In this document: one piece after another, positions 5,476-6,206 of the stretch
How the letters are laid out: each line of letters opens with the position of its first letter
Position numbering within the stretch: the stretch's first letter is position 1
NCBI GenBank assembly: GCA_029260675.1
Contig: JAJDCV010000146.1
Span: 1-6,206 of the forward strand
Source of the DNA: Phycisphaeraceae bacterium
GTDB taxonomy: Bacteria > Planctomycetota > Phycisphaerae > Phycisphaerales > Phycisphaeraceae
Direction: 5' to 3'
DNA: 6,206 nt
Position numbers and translations under genes: made by a program
The notes under the pieces: generated by a model
What the model was told of the DNA's origin: nothing
The model's input: the letters and a program-made list of their open reading frames with translations, nothing else
Database searches by the model: none

Positions 5476-6206
5476 TTACGGCTGCCCGGCAATATCTGGG
5501 GCCTGGCCCGCAGGATCCCAGATCCCACCAAAGAAAAACGGGCGGTTCTTCTTGGCACCGACCAATTGGCCCGGCTGATATCGATAAATTTCCTCATCAT
5601 TACGTTTACGGATTTCGCCGTGACCATCGCCGAACCCGAACGCCGCACCTTCGCTGTGATACCACTTGGACTTGTCACCATTTCCCGGATATGCGTTCGG
5701 CAGATCTGGGTAATTTGGGAAGCCCGCATTTTTCGCCGCTTGACTCACGTTGACATCCAAATTCTCGAAGTAACCGTCGTTGACACCCAGATCGAATTGG
5801 CCTTCAATGGCACCGCCTTCATCGACCATGAATATCAGATTCGAGGGCTTCCTAAACTTGTCTGACTGCGGGTAACGGTACTTACCCTCTCCGGGTACGT
5901 TAACCTCTACTGCGGGTTCCACAGAAGTCTGCGGAAAGGCGGGCCGTGGTATCGCATAAATGAGGTGGCTGACGGAATAACTCATGCCGCTGCTGAAGTG
6001 TGCAAACGGATCACTAGGACACTCAAAAACACCGTAATCCGGTGTATATTGCCAGATCGTGCCATCGGCCAGATCCTTAGGATGTGGCTCATTCCCCGTG
6101 GGGTTGACAATAGAACCGCTTGGTAACCATGTGTTCTTCAGACCGGATTCCCCGGCGGACGCCCATGATGGCCACCAACCTCTGTTGTCCGTCCCGTACG
6201 CCACAA
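5476..6206 (-). CDS. Prepilin-associated H-X9-DG domain protein, C-terminal part (5' end outside window)
   Basis: Only the last 242 or so residues are inside the window. The frame stays open to the right edge, and the first possible start (GTG at 6202-6204) is most likely an internal valine. The fragment opens with AYGTDNRGWWPSW, the usual region shortly after the N-terminal pilin-like helix of such proteins. It then has ECPSDPF (61-67), matching the common CPSD block, and ends with His183-X9-Asp193-Gly194 in KWYHSEGAAFGFGDG. This H-X9-DG motif defines a large planctomycete/lentisphaeral group of pseudopilin-like proteins. These normally begin with a prepilin cleavage/methylation signal and a hydrophobic helix, which here would lie upstream of the window. 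They are thought to be exported through type II secretion or type IV pilus-like machinery, and individual functions are mostly unknown. The tail after the motif, about 48 residues with PFFFGGIWDPAGQ, is longer than I would expect. The stop is TAA at 5476-5478. Confidence 0.85.
   Translation of the reverse strand, partial: VAYGTDNRGWWPSWASAGESGLKNTWLPSGSIVNPTGNEPHPKDLADGTIWQYTPDYGVFECPSDPFAHFSSGMSYSVSHLIYAIPRPAFPQTSVEPAVEVNVPGEGKYRYPQSDKFRKPSNLIFMVDEGGAIEGQFDLGVNDGYFENLDVNVSQAAKNAGFPNYPDLPNAYPGNGDKSKWYHSEGAAFGFGDGHGEIRKRNDEEIYRYQPGQLVGAKKNRPFFFGGIWDPAGQAPDIAGQP

Noticed and set aside
5449..5865. Plus-strand open frame of 138 codons opposite the H-X9-DG gene.
   Set aside because: It overlaps the coding sequence for the H-X9-DG motif on the minus strand and shows no domain features of its own.
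1..6206. CRISPR array, tRNA/rRNA genes, or an intact insertion sequence.
   Set aside because: I saw no regularly spaced repeats, cloverleaf or ribosomal sequence, and no transposase or terminal inverted repeats on either strand.

Overview
The window looks like a piece of a planctomycete chromosome, most likely from the class Phycisphaerae or a relative. This is inferred from protein types rather than a marker gene. Two neighbouring secreted proteins each end in a pair of dockerin-type calcium loops followed by a PEP-CTERM sorting tail. A third protein carries the prepilin-associated H-X9-DG motif. The tyrosine-recombinase remnant has the 'MRHS...LTMN.YTDP.LLD' style common in planctomycete integrases. 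All recognisable genes are on the minus strand, so the window reads biologically from right to left.

From right to left: (1) 5476-6206 is the C-terminal part of an H-X9-DG pseudopilin-like protein whose 5' end is outside the window. (2) 5142-5475 is a gene-free spacer with two inverted repeats. (3) 3327-5141 encodes a secreted, propeller-like protein of about 604 residues with dockerin and PEP-CTERM modules, followed by a hairpin terminator at 3264-3296. (4) 2945-3263 is an AT-rich spacer with an 11-bp-period direct repeat and a possible promoter. (5) 2132-2944 encodes a smaller secreted dockerin/PEP-CTERM protein. (6) 1849-2131 is a spacer with no gene I trust. (7) 721-1848 encodes a complete sugar-type (UgpC/MsmX/MalK) ABC transporter ATPase, closed by a strong intrinsic terminator at 659-684. 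(8) 1-658 is visibly AT-richer and holds a broken integrase 3' end (405-641) and a small orphan gene (28-324).

The genes do not form one obvious operon. Each large gene has its own spacer, and two have clear intrinsic terminators. The two PEP-CTERM proteins probably share an exosortase-type sorting route encoded elsewhere. The ABC ATPase has no permease or binding protein beside it and may energise importers encoded at other loci. The left end looks like the worn remains of an integrated element sitting directly behind the ATPase terminator. I found no CRISPR array, rRNA, tRNA or complete mobile element, and no convincing new multi-gene system. The least explained parts are the small orphan gene next to the integrase remnant and the short repeat elements in the spacers.
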